DNA from: Bacteriovoracaceae bacterium
GTDB taxonomy: Bacteria > Bdellovibrionota > Bacteriovoracia > Bacteriovoracales > Bacteriovoracaceae
Length of the DNA: 64,000 nt
Direction of reading: 5' to 3'
Assembly (NCBI GenBank): GCA_013141065.1
Contig: JABFRR010000011.1
Span: 62,001-126,000 of the forward strand
The translations under genes were made by a program, and so were the position numbers. Numbering within the stretch: the first letter of the stretch is position 1; each line of letters starts with the position of its first letter. Below the pieces are notes generated by a model. That model did no database searches and had not been told where the DNA came from. It saw only the letters and a list, made by a program, of their open reading frames with translations. This document shows, in pieces, positions 1 through 9,285 of this stretch.

Positions 1-154
1 GCCTGCTTTCAATCCTATTAAATTTATCCTAATTTTATTTTGAAAAGTCTGATAGTCTGACCTATCTACTTTTGAAATAGATAAAACAAATAATGCTCCT
101 AAAGCAAGATGAAAGAGCACGGAATATTGAAAGCTTTTTAAGATTGTTGGCATA

Positions 155-2287
155 TTAAATTTCTATTTTCAAACCAGTATAAACAAGCCTACCCGTATTA
201 GGTCCCCATACGTGTCTATTATCGAGATGAGTGTGACCTCGGTGCGTTCTCCATGATAGTGGAGACTCGCCATCTTTAGTCTGGGTGTAATCAAGAAGAT
301 TATTAACTCCAAGTAACCAAGAAAACTTACTAAATTGATATAGGTAAAAAACATCTAGAGTGAAAAATGTCGGTGACCTTTGACGTTTTTGATTTGCCGG
401 AATTTTATCAAAACTCATAGGATCTGGATCATCATTAAGCGTATTATAATTTTTATAATAACCATAGGGACTAAGTTTTCTAGGGCCTACGATATTGGCA
501 CTAACAACTACTTCATTCTTGCCAAAGTGGTAATCAGACACAAACCTCGCCCTAGTTTCTTGGGCAGCTGTTGGAAGTTTTTCTTTATATGAATCAGGTA
601 ACATAAACCAATCAAAACTGCTTTCCAAAGTCCAATCAGGTGTTATTTTTTGAATATGAAGCAGCCCTAGAGTCTTTATATTCATGGCAGTATTTGAATT
701 TTTAAATAAAACTGGAGAGGTTTCTTCGTCAGCAAAGGCCATGTTATTCAATCTAGTCCATGCAAATGAAAATGCAGAACTTGAATTATTGCCTTCATAA
801 TTAAGTGTGTAAGTAAAATTATGGGCCATTTCAAGCTTGGTAATACTCAACTCAAAACCCTCTTCATTTGTTCCATGTTGGGATTCAAACATGGACAATG
901 GGGCACGATAACCTACTCCATAGGCAAATCTCGATGATACTTTCTCATTATGAGTTCTTTTATAATGAACCCTAGGAGCAATTGCAGTCTTTCTAAGTTT
1001 ATTATTGAGGAGCCTTTTATCATCCCAATCAACATTCATATTATCAAATCGTAAAATTAAGTTAAGCTCATCATTTTCTGTAATGATCCATTCATCTTGA
1101 ATGTAGGCTCCATAAGTTTTAAATTTGAACGAATCTCTCTTGTAGTTACTAACTTTATAGAGATATTCCGAGCTAGATTTCATCTCTTCATTTTTATGAT
1201 CAATTCCAACTGTTAAAAAATGATTATCATTGATTACATTGTTTATTTTAAAATCAAAAAAACGAAACATATCTGTATTATTATAATCATAGCCATGGGA
1301 ATAAATTGATTTTTGAGTTTGTTTAGCGAGAGAAAAAGCTCCTTTTAAATTTATATCGTCATTAAGATGATAAGAAAGACTCCCGCCCGCATCAACTCGA
1401 TTGAGCCTTATTCTGTCACCTATTTTACTTAAGTCTCCTGTAAATTTATTGCGAATATCTCGATTGCTCCCAAAATCATCATTAGCATCTGTACTCGCTG
1501 GATAAGTTGTGGGTCTATAGGCCTTTGTGGTTCCACCAAGAAGTTCCAGGTCTTGATATCCTGCCCTTAGTGAAACTTTTAATTTATCACCAATTCGATT
1601 TTCTTTTTTTATAAAAATCGATTCTTGTGATTGCCTTGAAGACTCTGTTACATTGTTGTTATCAACATCAAATGAACCCATTAAATTTTTCTGAGCACCT
1701 ATTACTGTTCCCCCATAATTATCCCCATAAGATCCGAGAATTTCTTGATTGAGATACTGATGTGTTCCCCCTCGTATTTGATAAGTGAATTTCTTTTCAT
1801 TCGGAATCATTGTGATGATGTTAATTGCTCCACCGATTGATTCAGGAGCAGTTAGAGAAGCACCTGCTCCTCGCATAATTTCTAATTGACTAACTCCCAC
1901 CATGGGAATGGCTTCCATACCGTAGAAAGATGAAACTGATGAAAAGGCAGGTATCCCATCAATGAGAATAGTTGTATTTTCTCCCCTCATTCCATTTAAT
2001 GTGATTCTTTGAGATCCACAATTGGCACAAGTGAGGGTTGTTTGTACGCCTGGCTCAAGATCAACCGCTTTAGCCAAGCTTGTCGCATTCTTATGAGTGA
2101 TCTTCGCTTTTGTTAAGACTTCTTTTTTTATAACAGAATTTTTATTAATTTTAGATAAAGGAACATCAGAATCGAGTGTTCCAGTGACAACAATTGTATC
2201 AGACCCATTTTCATGGGCCTGTACAAAATTAGATAGCATCGTGATTATAAAAAAACAAATACTGAGCAAAGAACAAGAATTACTCAT
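155..2287 (-). CDS. TonB-dependent outer-membrane receptor with CxxC in plug domain (possibly copper related)
   Basis: Signal peptide; plug motifs 'GMRGENTTILIDGIPAFSS', 'LEIMRGAGASLTAPESIGGAINIIT'; 'TTLTCANCGSQRI'; C-terminal beta-barrel ending in an alternating pattern. Confidence 0.9.
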   Translation of the reverse strand: MSNSCSLLSICFFIITMLSNFVQAHENGSDTIVVTGTLDSDVPLSKINKNSVIKKEVLTKAKITHKNATSLAKAVDLEPGVQTTLTCANCGSQRITLNGMRGENTTILIDGIPAFSSVSSFYGMEAIPMVGVSQLEIMRGAGASLTAPESIGGAINIITMIPNEKKFTYQIRGGTHQYLNQEILGSYGDNYGGTVIGAQKNLMGSFDVDNNNVTESSRQSQESIFIKKENRIGDKLKVSLRAGYQDLELLGGTTKAYRPTTYPASTDANDDFGSNRDIRNKFTGDLSKIGDRIRLNRVDAGGSLSYHLNDDINLKGAFSLAKQTQKSIYSHGYDYNNTDMFRFFDFKINNVINDNHFLTVGIDHKNEEMKSSSEYLYKVSNYKRDSFKFKTYGAYIQDEWIITENDELNLILRFDNMNVDWDDKRLLNNKLRKTAIAPRVHYKRTHNEKVSSRFAYGVGYRAPLSMFESQHGTNEEGFELSITKLEMAHNFTYTLNYEGNNSSSAFSFAWTRLNNMAFADEETSPVLFKNSNTAMNIKTLGLLHIQKITPDWTLESSFDWFMLPDSYKEKLPTAAQETRARFVSDYHFGKNEVVVSANIVGPRKLSPYGYYKNYNTLNDDPDPMSFDKIPANQKRQRSPTFFTLDVFYLYQFSKFSWLLGVNNLLDYTQTKDGESPLSWRTHRGHTHLDNRHVWGPNTGRLVYTGLKIEI

Positions 2288-2699
2288 GATCTGCTTTTAC
2301 TAAATTCAAGCACTGAGCTGTATGATAATGAGTTCCATGTAACCATTTAAGAGCAAAGCTTACTGGCGCTTCAATTCCAGTTGAACCAACTGAAGTTAAG
2401 ACATTAATAAGATCTTTTTGATTTTCGCCAACACCAGTTAAAATCTGTGGTTTTCCACTTGGCTTAATTGTGAAAGTCAACTCACCTCCATGCTTTAAAT
2501 GATCATCACCGTCATCAAGGCTAACAGCTACGTCTGCTCTAAAATTTTCTGGAGTCTCAATATTATTTTCATAATAAGTTTGTTCAACCTCTATAACACA
2601 TGGCTCACCTGTACCTTTAACAGTTCCAACGAACGCAGTATGGGCAAAAGCAGTAGCTGAGAAAGAAAGAAAAATCACAGTAGACAGAATTTTATTCAT
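2280..2699 (-). CDS. Small periplasmic protein, His/Cys-containing ('WLHGTHYHTAQC'), coupled to TonB receptor
   Basis: Start trimmed to MNKILSTVIFLSF (signal peptide) preceded by GGAGGC SD; 8-bp overlap with the downstream receptor ORF. Confidence 0.7.
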   Translation of the reverse strand: MNKILSTVIFLSFSATAFAHTAFVGTVKGTGEPCVIEVEQTYYENNIETPENFRADVAVSLDDGDDHLKHGGELTFTIKPSGKPQILTGVGENQKDLINVLTSVGSTGIEAPVSFALKWLHGTHYHTAQCLNLVKADHE

Positions 2700-2855
2700 A
2701 AAGCCTCCATAGTTTAGATTTCCTTTATATTTCATTTGCGACTCACTTGCAATTGAAAATGCAACTTATTCGCAGCATGGTTAAAAACTATAAATAAATA
2801 TATGTAGGCTAACTATATGAAAATAAAAGCTCCTGTGAAAACCTTTAATGTTCTC

Positions 2856-3212
2856 TCAAGCTTTGACAACATAAGAAGCACACCATCCACAATTAGCGAC
2901 AAATTTCATCCCCATCATTGTACATGGTGCATAAGCACTGTCTTCTTTTGCTAGATTATAAAACTTGCAATTACCACAATGAGAACCCGCCTTATATTTT
3001 GCATTCTTTGATGTTTTTGCGTCTTCTACATATTGTAATGTTTTCCCCATTCCTTCCATTGGTTTTGCAATCATTTTTCCTTTTGGTGGAATAGCAGGGC
3101 ATTTGTCGACAGCAAATGACTTCATTGAATTCATCAGCATTGGTATACCAACAACTCCGGCCATTGCTAATTGAAAAAAAGATCGTCTTGTGACTTGTTT
3201 TTCTTCTGACAT
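2856..3212 (-). CDS. High-potential iron-sulfur protein (HiPIP)-like, Tat exported
   Basis: Tat motif 'TRRSFFQLAMAG'; C-x2-C ... C ... 'NCGWC' cysteine pattern typical of HiPIP; start trimmed to MSEEKQ. Confidence 0.75.
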   Translation of the reverse strand: MSEEKQVTRRSFFQLAMAGVVGIPMLMNSMKSFAVDKCPAIPPKGKMIAKPMEGMGKTLQYVEDAKTSKNAKYKAGSHCGNCKFYNLAKEDSAYAPCTMMGMKFVANCGWCASYVVKA

Positions 3213-3269
3213 AAATATCTCCATTTTTAAATTTGGAGTATAATATCAACTAATGCTAGATGGGAAAAT

Positions 3270-3284
3270 GCAACAGATTGCTGC
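3270..3284. promoter_or_regulatory. RegA-box-like dyad GCAAC-AGATT-GCTGC upstream of the HiPIP-like gene
   Basis: Same N5 spacing; flanked as TGCAAC...GCTGCA. Confidence 0.5.
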
Positions 3285-3288
3285 ATAC

Positions 3289-3320
3289 AAAAAGCCTACG
3301 CGAATGAGCGTAGAAAAAAA
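3289..3320 (-). terminator. Putative rho-independent terminator of the regA-like gene
   Basis: CTACGC-gaatga-GCGTAG stem with T-run on the minus strand. Confidence 0.6.
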
Positions 3321-3363
3321 TAAAATTTCTTAAGATTTAGTTCTGTAAATATTAATGGATTGA

Positions 3364-3900
3364 CTAAGGTTTCTTTCTTAACTTTCTTTGTAAACTCTGT
3401 CTATGAAGTCCAAGCTCCCGAGCTGTCTTGGAAATATTCCCCTCATTCACGTTTAATACATAATTTATATATTCATGTTCATTCTGAGACAAAGAAATCC
3501 TTTTAGAAAGATCTATATGCTCTTCATTTTTTAAATTGTTCTCTTTGGGGATGTGCGAATTAAAAGCTTCCTCAATTTGTTCAATGTTAGCTGGCTTGGT
3601 TAAATAGTTAATTGCTCCGAGCTTAACAGCTTCAACCGCAGTTGCGATACTTCCAAATCCAGTAAGTACAACGATCTTGCACTCGGTTAGTTGTTTTATA
3701 AGTAATGATATTGCGGCCAATCCACTCTCACCATTTAATCTCAAATCTACAATTGCAAAATTAAAGCTTCTGGCCGGGATCTGTGATAGTTGTGAAGCTT
3801 CAGTTACGCTGTAGCCTTTATCTTTAAAATCAGCTGCAAGAACTTCTCTAAGGCCTCTATCATCTTCAAGTATAAGTAGTTCTTTTAAACTACTATTCAT
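3364..3900 (-). CDS. RegA/PrrA/ActR-type response regulator
   Basis: Receiver domain (LEDD, VDLRL, VLTGFGSIATAVEAVKLGAINYLTKP) and Fis-type HTH 'NISKTARELGLHRQSLQRKLRKKP'. Confidence 0.85.
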   Translation of the reverse strand: MNSSLKELLILEDDRGLREVLAADFKDKGYSVTEASQLSQIPARSFNFAIVDLRLNGESGLAAISLLIKQLTECKIVVLTGFGSIATAVEAVKLGAINYLTKPANIEQIEEAFNSHIPKENNLKNEEHIDLSKRISLSQNEHEYINYVLNVNEGNISKTARELGLHRQSLQRKLRKKP

Positions 3901-5159
3901 GCGTAACTCCCTACTGGTGCCATAAACTTTACAACTGCACCTTTAGGCTGAAGATTACTAATGACGAGATTGCCTCCGATTGACTGTGCAAACATCAAAA
4001 AAGAATAAAGTCCCAACCCCGTTCCTTCTTTTTTTGTCGTCAAAAAAGGTTCCCCAAAACGCTCTAAAACATCCTTAGAAAAACCATCGCCATTATCGGT
4101 AATCACAACAACGAGACGAGAGTCTTCAATAGATAAATCAATCCTTATTCGATTATTAGAATTTGATTCGTATGCGTTATCCAAAATATTTAACAACCCT
4201 TGAGAGAAATTTAAAATTGGCAATTTTATGAAGGTCGGTACATCGGATAAAATATTAAATCTTAGGTCAGCATCTGGATGATCTAAAATCCAACTTTCTG
4301 TTATCTCCTTCAATGAAGATTTTAAATCTACAGACTGAAAAATATAATCTCTGTTATCTAATTGAGCATGATTCATGTACCTGATGATTTTTTCACAATT
4401 ATCAACTGCCTCTAATGCTGCCTTTGTATCTTCTGTTTTTTCCTTTCTAGCAATACGGTTCAATCGAAGCTTTACAGTATTGAGTGGACTCGCAAATTCA
4501 TGTGAAAAACCTGCGGTTAAAGCTCCAATTGCCCTAAGTCTATCCATTTTCTCAGCGTATATCTTCATTTGAGAAAGTTGTTCTCTTTGTGAAAAAACAT
4601 ACTTACTGACTGAACGTGTGATCACCCATACACAAAGTAAAATGGTCTGAATAAATACAGCACTCGAGATAAACTTAGAATGAAGAAAGTAATTATTTTG
4701 TGAGATTTGAATAATTAAAAAGCATAGAGCAATACAAAGATAAAATAATAAACTTTTCCGACCATTTAAAAGAATGGCACCTAAAGTTATATGTATAAAA
4801 TAAATAACTTCGGCCGGCACACTAATAACTTTTATTAAGAGCCAAAATAGTAGAGTAAACCAAATTAAATCTACAAGCAGTGAAGCAAAAGTAAGATAAG
4901 CAGAGGTAGTCCTCCCCATGGACTTCCAAATTCCAAACATTACAAAATTAAATGCTAAAAGAGAGCAACATACACCTACATAAAAAACTAACTCTCGATA
5001 ATTGGTGAAAGCTGTCATTAGATAAGGAATCACTAGAAAAAACTGAATGAATAGAAATATCCATCGCAAGCGAATAAGCCATAAAATTTTACCTTTCTCA
5101 GGATCAACTTCATCGATTGGCATCACAAGATATGTATATATATTTGATAAATATTTCAT
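3897..5159 (-). CDS. RegB/PrrB/ActS-type membrane sensor histidine kinase
   Basis: Multi-TM N-terminus, H-box 'GFSHEFASPLNTVKLRLNRI', N and G boxes (DNAYES, DNGDGF, GTGLGLYS); overlaps the response regulator. Confidence 0.85.
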   Translation of the reverse strand: MKYLSNIYTYLVMPIDEVDPEKGKILWLIRLRWIFLFIQFFLVIPYLMTAFTNYRELVFYVGVCCSLLAFNFVMFGIWKSMGRTTSAYLTFASLLVDLIWFTLLFWLLIKVISVPAEVIYFIHITLGAILLNGRKSLLFYLCIALCFLIIQISQNNYFLHSKFISSAVFIQTILLCVWVITRSVSKYVFSQREQLSQMKIYAEKMDRLRAIGALTAGFSHEFASPLNTVKLRLNRIARKEKTEDTKAALEAVDNCEKIIRYMNHAQLDNRDYIFQSVDLKSSLKEITESWILDHPDADLRFNILSDVPTFIKLPILNFSQGLLNILDNAYESNSNNRIRIDLSIEDSRLVVVITDNGDGFSKDVLERFGEPFLTTKKEGTGLGLYSFLMFAQSIGGNLVISNLQPKGAVVKFMAPVGSYA

Positions 5160-5200
5160 CTTCTATCCGTAAAAATTCTAGTGATTATATCCAAATCTTC

Positions 5201-5737
5201 CTACATTGACCTTAAATTTCTGCATTCATAAGAATCTTCACGAAGCCAAGAGACTCTATGAATCATCGCTCTAGTCGGTGCCTTCGTTTCACTGCTAAAA
5301 ATAAGAATATAATGATTATCACGACGATTGACTTTATACTGGGCTGCGAAAACTTGATTATATAAATGAGTTGTATCGTCCCCCCATCTATCTATTTCCC
5401 ATGGTTTTTCAACATCACCTGTCACTTCACCACAAGTTCCAGGCAAGTGAAATTCAGTATCATTATTTGTTCTTCTACTACCTAATAAAATTTCCATTTC
5501 ACGAGAATGAACACCTATGTCATCAAGACCAAACATCATTTGCGCATTAATATTGTTGCAATGTTTTCCCTTTGAAGGATTGGGAATTACCTCATTGATT
5601 TGAACATAACAAATTGTCTCCATTCTTTTTTCATTATGAAATAACACACCTCCATAAATTCTAGATTGTAAATTAATAACATCTGCCTGTACAAGCCATG
5701 AACTGGTTAATCCAATAAAAACTAATAAATTTTTCAC
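5201..5737 (-). CDS. Secreted protein of unknown function
   Basis: Signal peptide MKNLLVFIGLTSSWLVQA; divergent from the bd-like operon. Confidence 0.6.
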   Translation of the reverse strand: MKNLLVFIGLTSSWLVQADVINLQSRIYGGVLFHNEKRMETICYVQINEVIPNPSKGKHCNNINAQMMFGLDDIGVHSREMEILLGSRRTNNDTEFHLPGTCGEVTGDVEKPWEIDRWGDDTTHLYNQVFAAQYKVNRRDNHYILIFSSETKAPTRAMIHRVSWLREDSYECRNLRSM

Positions 5738-5793
5738 AAATATCCTCCGATTATATTTCTTATTTTATAAACCAAAAATAATCATTTGAACCT

Positions 5794-5808
5794 GCAACGA
5801 ATAGTTGC
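5794..5808. promoter_or_regulatory. RegA-box-like dyad GCAAC-GAATA-GTTGC
   Basis: Perfect 7-5-7 inverted repeat CTGCAAC/GTTGCAG (5792-5810). Confidence 0.6.
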
Positions 5809-5825
5809 AGTCAAGTTTTCAAACA

Positions 5826-5840
5826 GCAACAAGTTGTTGC
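5826..5840. promoter_or_regulatory. RegA-box-like dyad GCAAC-AAGTT-GTTGC
   Basis: Perfect 5-5-5 inverted repeat. Confidence 0.6.
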
Positions 5841-5841
5841 G

Positions 5842-5856
5842 GCAATAATTTGTTGC
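5842..5856. promoter_or_regulatory. RegA-box-like dyad GCAAT-AATTT-GTTGC
   Basis: One mismatch; third copy in tandem. Confidence 0.5.
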
Positions 5857-5914
5857 ATTTTATCCCACATTTTTTCTTGATATAAATCATAAAAACATAT
5901 TCAAAGGATAAGAC

Positions 5915-7321
5915 ATGGACTTTCCTGTTTTCCATCTAGATTTTCTAGGAAACAGATTATTGATTGCAATTATTGCCATCACTCACGTAATTATGAGTCA
6001 CACAATGGCCGTTGGAGGCATCCCCTTAATTACATTTCTCGAGTGGAAAAGTTACAAAACTAAAGATCCACGCTGGAGTAAACTGGCGTATAAAATTCTA
6101 TTTGTCTTTTTTCTTTTTACGACTTCTCTTGGTGCCATGACAGGGGTTGGAATCTGGTTTTCAACTTCATTAGTTAATCCGACTGCTATAGGAAGCTTAA
6201 TTAGAGTTTTCTTTTGGGCATGGTTCGTTGAATGGGGAGCGTTTGTCACAGAAGTTGTTCTCATTCTTTGTTATTATTTAACTTGGAAAAAGTGGGATAA
6301 CGATAAAGACAAATTGAAGCATATTAAACTTGGACTATATCTTAGTATTGCTTCTTGGATTACGATGGTACTCATCGTTGCCATACTGGCCTACATGATG
6401 GATGTAGGCTCATGGAAAGGAACTCATTCATTCTGGCACGCTGTCTTCAATCCCGTTTATCTGCCACAGCTTGCTTTCAGAACAACGTGGGGGATGTTTC
6501 TTGCTGGTGGAGCTGCACTTACAGTAATGGCATTTTTAAAAGATTTAGACGGTGAATTTTATAAAATGGGTCGCAAAAGTATTGCTAAGTGGATGCTCTG
6601 CTGGCTCCCTTTTGTTTTCCTTGCATCTTGCTGGTATTGGAGTGTCGTTCCTATACTTATGCGTGAGAATGTTCCTGCTGCTTTAACAACTCAAGTCTTC
6701 CAGCACTGGTATCAAGGGGTCTTAACTTATACTTTTTTAGGTGTAGGAATTATTGTCTTGATCGCTTTCATGATCTTGAATCCTAAAACAACTAAATACA
6801 TTAATAGACCGGCAATGATTATTCCTTACGCTATTGGCCTCGTACTTATTGGACAATTTGAAAGAGTTAGAGAATTTATTCGTAAGCCTTATGCTATTGC
6901 GAACTATTTATATGCCAATACAATTCGAGAAGAAGATCTACCTCTATTAACCAATGAGGGAATTCTAAAATATGCAAACTTTGCCAGAGTAAGAAAAATT
7001 ACAAATGAAAATAGAATTGAAGCAGGCAGGGAAGTTTTTAAAATCGCATGTACTAGATGTCATACTGTCTCAAATATTGGAATCAACTCAATTCAAGATA
7101 GACTTTATAGCATGTTTCAGGATCAACCAAGAGATGGTGAATTTAAAGACAATATCGAACATTATATCCTTAATATTCATCAAGCTCGTCCCTACATGCC
7201 TCCTTTTCCGGGTAACAAAGAGGAAGCAAGAGTACTTGCAGAGTATTTAGCACATCTTCATAAAAATAGAGAAGAACTCCTTGGTGACCAAGTCCTTGGA
7301 ACAAAATTAATCGATAACTAG
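5915..7321 (+). CDS. CydA-like (cytochrome bd superfamily) membrane subunit with C-terminal cytochrome c domain
   Basis: TM1 His motif 'ITHVIMSHTMAVGGIPLITFLEW', TM3 'FVEWGAFVTEVVLILCYYLTW' (paired Glu as in CydA), C-terminal 'CTRCH' heme c motif. Confidence 0.75.
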   Translation: MDFPVFHLDFLGNRLLIAIIAITHVIMSHTMAVGGIPLITFLEWKSYKTKDPRWSKLAYKILFVFFLFTTSLGAMTGVGIWFSTSLVNPTAIGSLIRVFFWAWFVEWGAFVTEVVLILCYYLTWKKWDNDKDKLKHIKLGLYLSIASWITMVLIVAILAYMMDVGSWKGTHSFWHAVFNPVYLPQLAFRTTWGMFLAGGAALTVMAFLKDLDGEFYKMGRKSIAKWMLCWLPFVFLASCWYWSVVPILMRENVPAALTTQVFQHWYQGVLTYTFLGVGIIVLIAFMILNPKTTKYINRPAMIIPYAIGLVLIGQFERVREFIRKPYAIANYLYANTIREEDLPLLTNEGILKYANFARVRKITNENRIEAGREVFKIACTRCHTVSNIGINSIQDRLYSMFQDQPRDGEFKDNIEHYILNIHQARPYMPPFPGNKEEARVLAEYLAHLHKNREELLGDQVLGTKLIDN

Positions 7322-7332
7322 AAGGAATATAT

Positions 7333-8394
7333 ATGCCACAATTTCATGATCTTCCATTACCACTTCCGGCACCAGAGTTTTTACTAAAAGCAATGCTAGT
7401 TATTTTCTTTATTTTGCACATTATCTTCGTAGAGATGATGGTAGGCGCCACAATTCTTTGCACATACTTTGAGTGGAAAGGGTTAAAAGAGAAGAATACA
7501 TTTTTTGATAAAGTGGCTTTCGAGATTGCAAAATCAATAACTGTTAACAAAAGCATGGCGGTAGTTCTAGGTGTTGGGCCTTTGCTTTTAATCAATGTCA
7601 CTTATACCATCTTTTTCTATTCTTCGAGTGTTCTTATTGGGAATGCTTGGATCTTAGTTATCCCCATGGCCATCTCGGCATTTCTTATAACTTATCTTCA
7701 TCAATACGCATGGGATTGGTTTGAAAATTATAAAAAATTACATGTTACGCTGATTGCAGTTGCCTCACTTCACTTCCTCATTATTCCTTTCTTTTTCCTT
7801 ACAAATACAAATCTTATGTGGTTCCCAACGGTATGGGATCAGATACATGGATTTTTCTCAGCATTATTTTATCCAAACATTTTTGCTCGCTATTTTTTCT
7901 TTCTGAGTACAACTTTAACTGTCACCGGAATTTTCCTCAACTGGCTATTTAATAAGAAAATTAAAAATGATGAATTTCATTACCCAAACAAAGATTCACT
8001 GGATAACTTATTTTTATCTTTTAATAGATTTGTCTTAGTTGGAATGTTTGGGCAAATGCTTTTTGGATCAGTTGTTATATTTACCGCTCAAAAAGAAGGG
8101 CTCGATAAAAATTTAATTCCCTTATTGATTGGAGTTGCCATCTTCTTTATTCCCCCTATGATTAATATGGCCAATGCAAACCTTAACAAAAAAACCCTTT
8201 CAGATTTTCAATTTAAAACAACTGTAGTCTCACTATTTATTTCAATTATTTTTGCAGGCGTTTTACGACATCACTTTAGAGAAAATGCTCTTTTACCTCA
8301 TCAGGTTAACATGAAAAAAAATACTGAAATCTATTTAGAAAAAATTAAAAATGCTAAAAAAAATTATGGTGTTAAGGATTATAAATATGAATAA
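7333..8394 (+). CDS. Second CydA-like multi-TM subunit, no heme c motif
   Basis: Same N-terminal topology ('FFILHIIFVEMMVGATILCTYFEWKG'); 11 bp downstream of the first subunit. Confidence 0.65.
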   Translation: MPQFHDLPLPLPAPEFLLKAMLVIFFILHIIFVEMMVGATILCTYFEWKGLKEKNTFFDKVAFEIAKSITVNKSMAVVLGVGPLLLINVTYTIFFYSSSVLIGNAWILVIPMAISAFLITYLHQYAWDWFENYKKLHVTLIAVASLHFLIIPFFFLTNTNLMWFPTVWDQIHGFFSALFYPNIFARYFFFLSTTLTVTGIFLNWLFNKKIKNDEFHYPNKDSLDNLFLSFNRFVLVGMFGQMLFGSVVIFTAQKEGLDKNLIPLLIGVAIFFIPPMINMANANLNKKTLSDFQFKTTVVSLFISIIFAGVLRHHFRENALLPHQVNMKKNTEIYLEKIKNAKKNYGVKDYKYE

Positions 8395-9235
8395 GATACT
8401 CTTTGCTATGACTACAATTCTCTTAATGTCTTGTTCACGTTCTCCATTTCTCGACGATAAGATTTTAGGTGGAAAGGTAGTTTTAAAATCACAACTGAAT
8501 AAAGGATTCCGAGTCTATCAGGCAAATTGTCTTTCATGCCATGGAGAAAAAGGCGATGGAACAGGAATTACCTATCGGGCACTTGTTACCAAGCCCAGAA
8601 ATCTGACTCAAGGAATATATAAATTTGGACTAAGCTTAGATGGAGGTCTTCCAACAGATGAAGATTTTGCCAATATTTTAAATCATGGATTGAGAGGGAC
8701 TGCAATGCTTCCCTGGGGGCTTGATCCAGATGAAGTCTTTGCAGTTACTCAATATATAAAGACATTTGCACCTCAAGTCTGGGAGGGGAAAAACTATTTA
8801 GCTCCTCAAAGGCCAAAATTCTCAAAAGATCCGTTTCAATACACATATGAAGCTCAAGCAATCGAGAGAGGTAAAAATGTTTATCATCAAACAGCTCAAT
8901 GTTTTACTTGTCACAGGGCCTACTTATCTGTTGAAGAAATGAAAAGTATTACAGGTGACCAGACTATCAATGAGAAGTCTGATATTTTCCAAGTTAAGCC
9001 TCAATTAACATCTTATTTTTTGGGGAAGATGCAAGAGGATTTGCTACCGAATACTCCACCCGATTTTAAATATCACAACGTTCGCTCTGCTCGAAATGTT
9101 GAAGAGCTTTATCATAGAATCTATGTTGGTGTGAACGGTACGGCAATGCCACCTTGGAATGGGACTATTACAGATGACGAGATTTGGTCTGTCGCTTACT
9201 ACGTCGACTCTTTAATAAAAGAAAAAAAGTTTTAA
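8387..9235 (+). CDS. Diheme cytochrome c lipoprotein
   Basis: Lipobox 'LLMSC'; CLSCH and CFTCH motifs; start trimmed to MNKILF. Confidence 0.8.
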   Translation: MNKILFAMTTILLMSCSRSPFLDDKILGGKVVLKSQLNKGFRVYQANCLSCHGEKGDGTGITYRALVTKPRNLTQGIYKFGLSLDGGLPTDEDFANILNHGLRGTAMLPWGLDPDEVFAVTQYIKTFAPQVWEGKNYLAPQRPKFSKDPFQYTYEAQAIERGKNVYHQTAQCFTCHRAYLSVEEMKSITGDQTINEKSDIFQVKPQLTSYFLGKMQEDLLPNTPPDFKYHNVRSARNVEELYHRIYVGVNGTAMPPWNGTITDDEIWSVAYYVDSLIKEKKF

Positions 9236-9242
9236 AGGACAA

Positions 9243-9285
9243 GCACTCGAAAATGTTTTAATTTTCCGAGTGCAGTCTTTTTACA
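9243..9285. terminator. Bidirectional terminator between convergent genes
   Basis: GCACTCGAAAAT...ATTTTCCGAGTGC stem-loop followed by T-rich tract. Confidence 0.65.

Noticed and set aside
2992-3249. 85-aa ORF overlapping the HiPIP gene in another frame
   Set aside because: HiPIP frame has Tat and Cys motifs; this frame has none
5535-5560. GCATT-ATATT-type dyad near GTTGC inside the 5201-5737 gene
   Set aside because: Spacing differs and it lies within coding sequence
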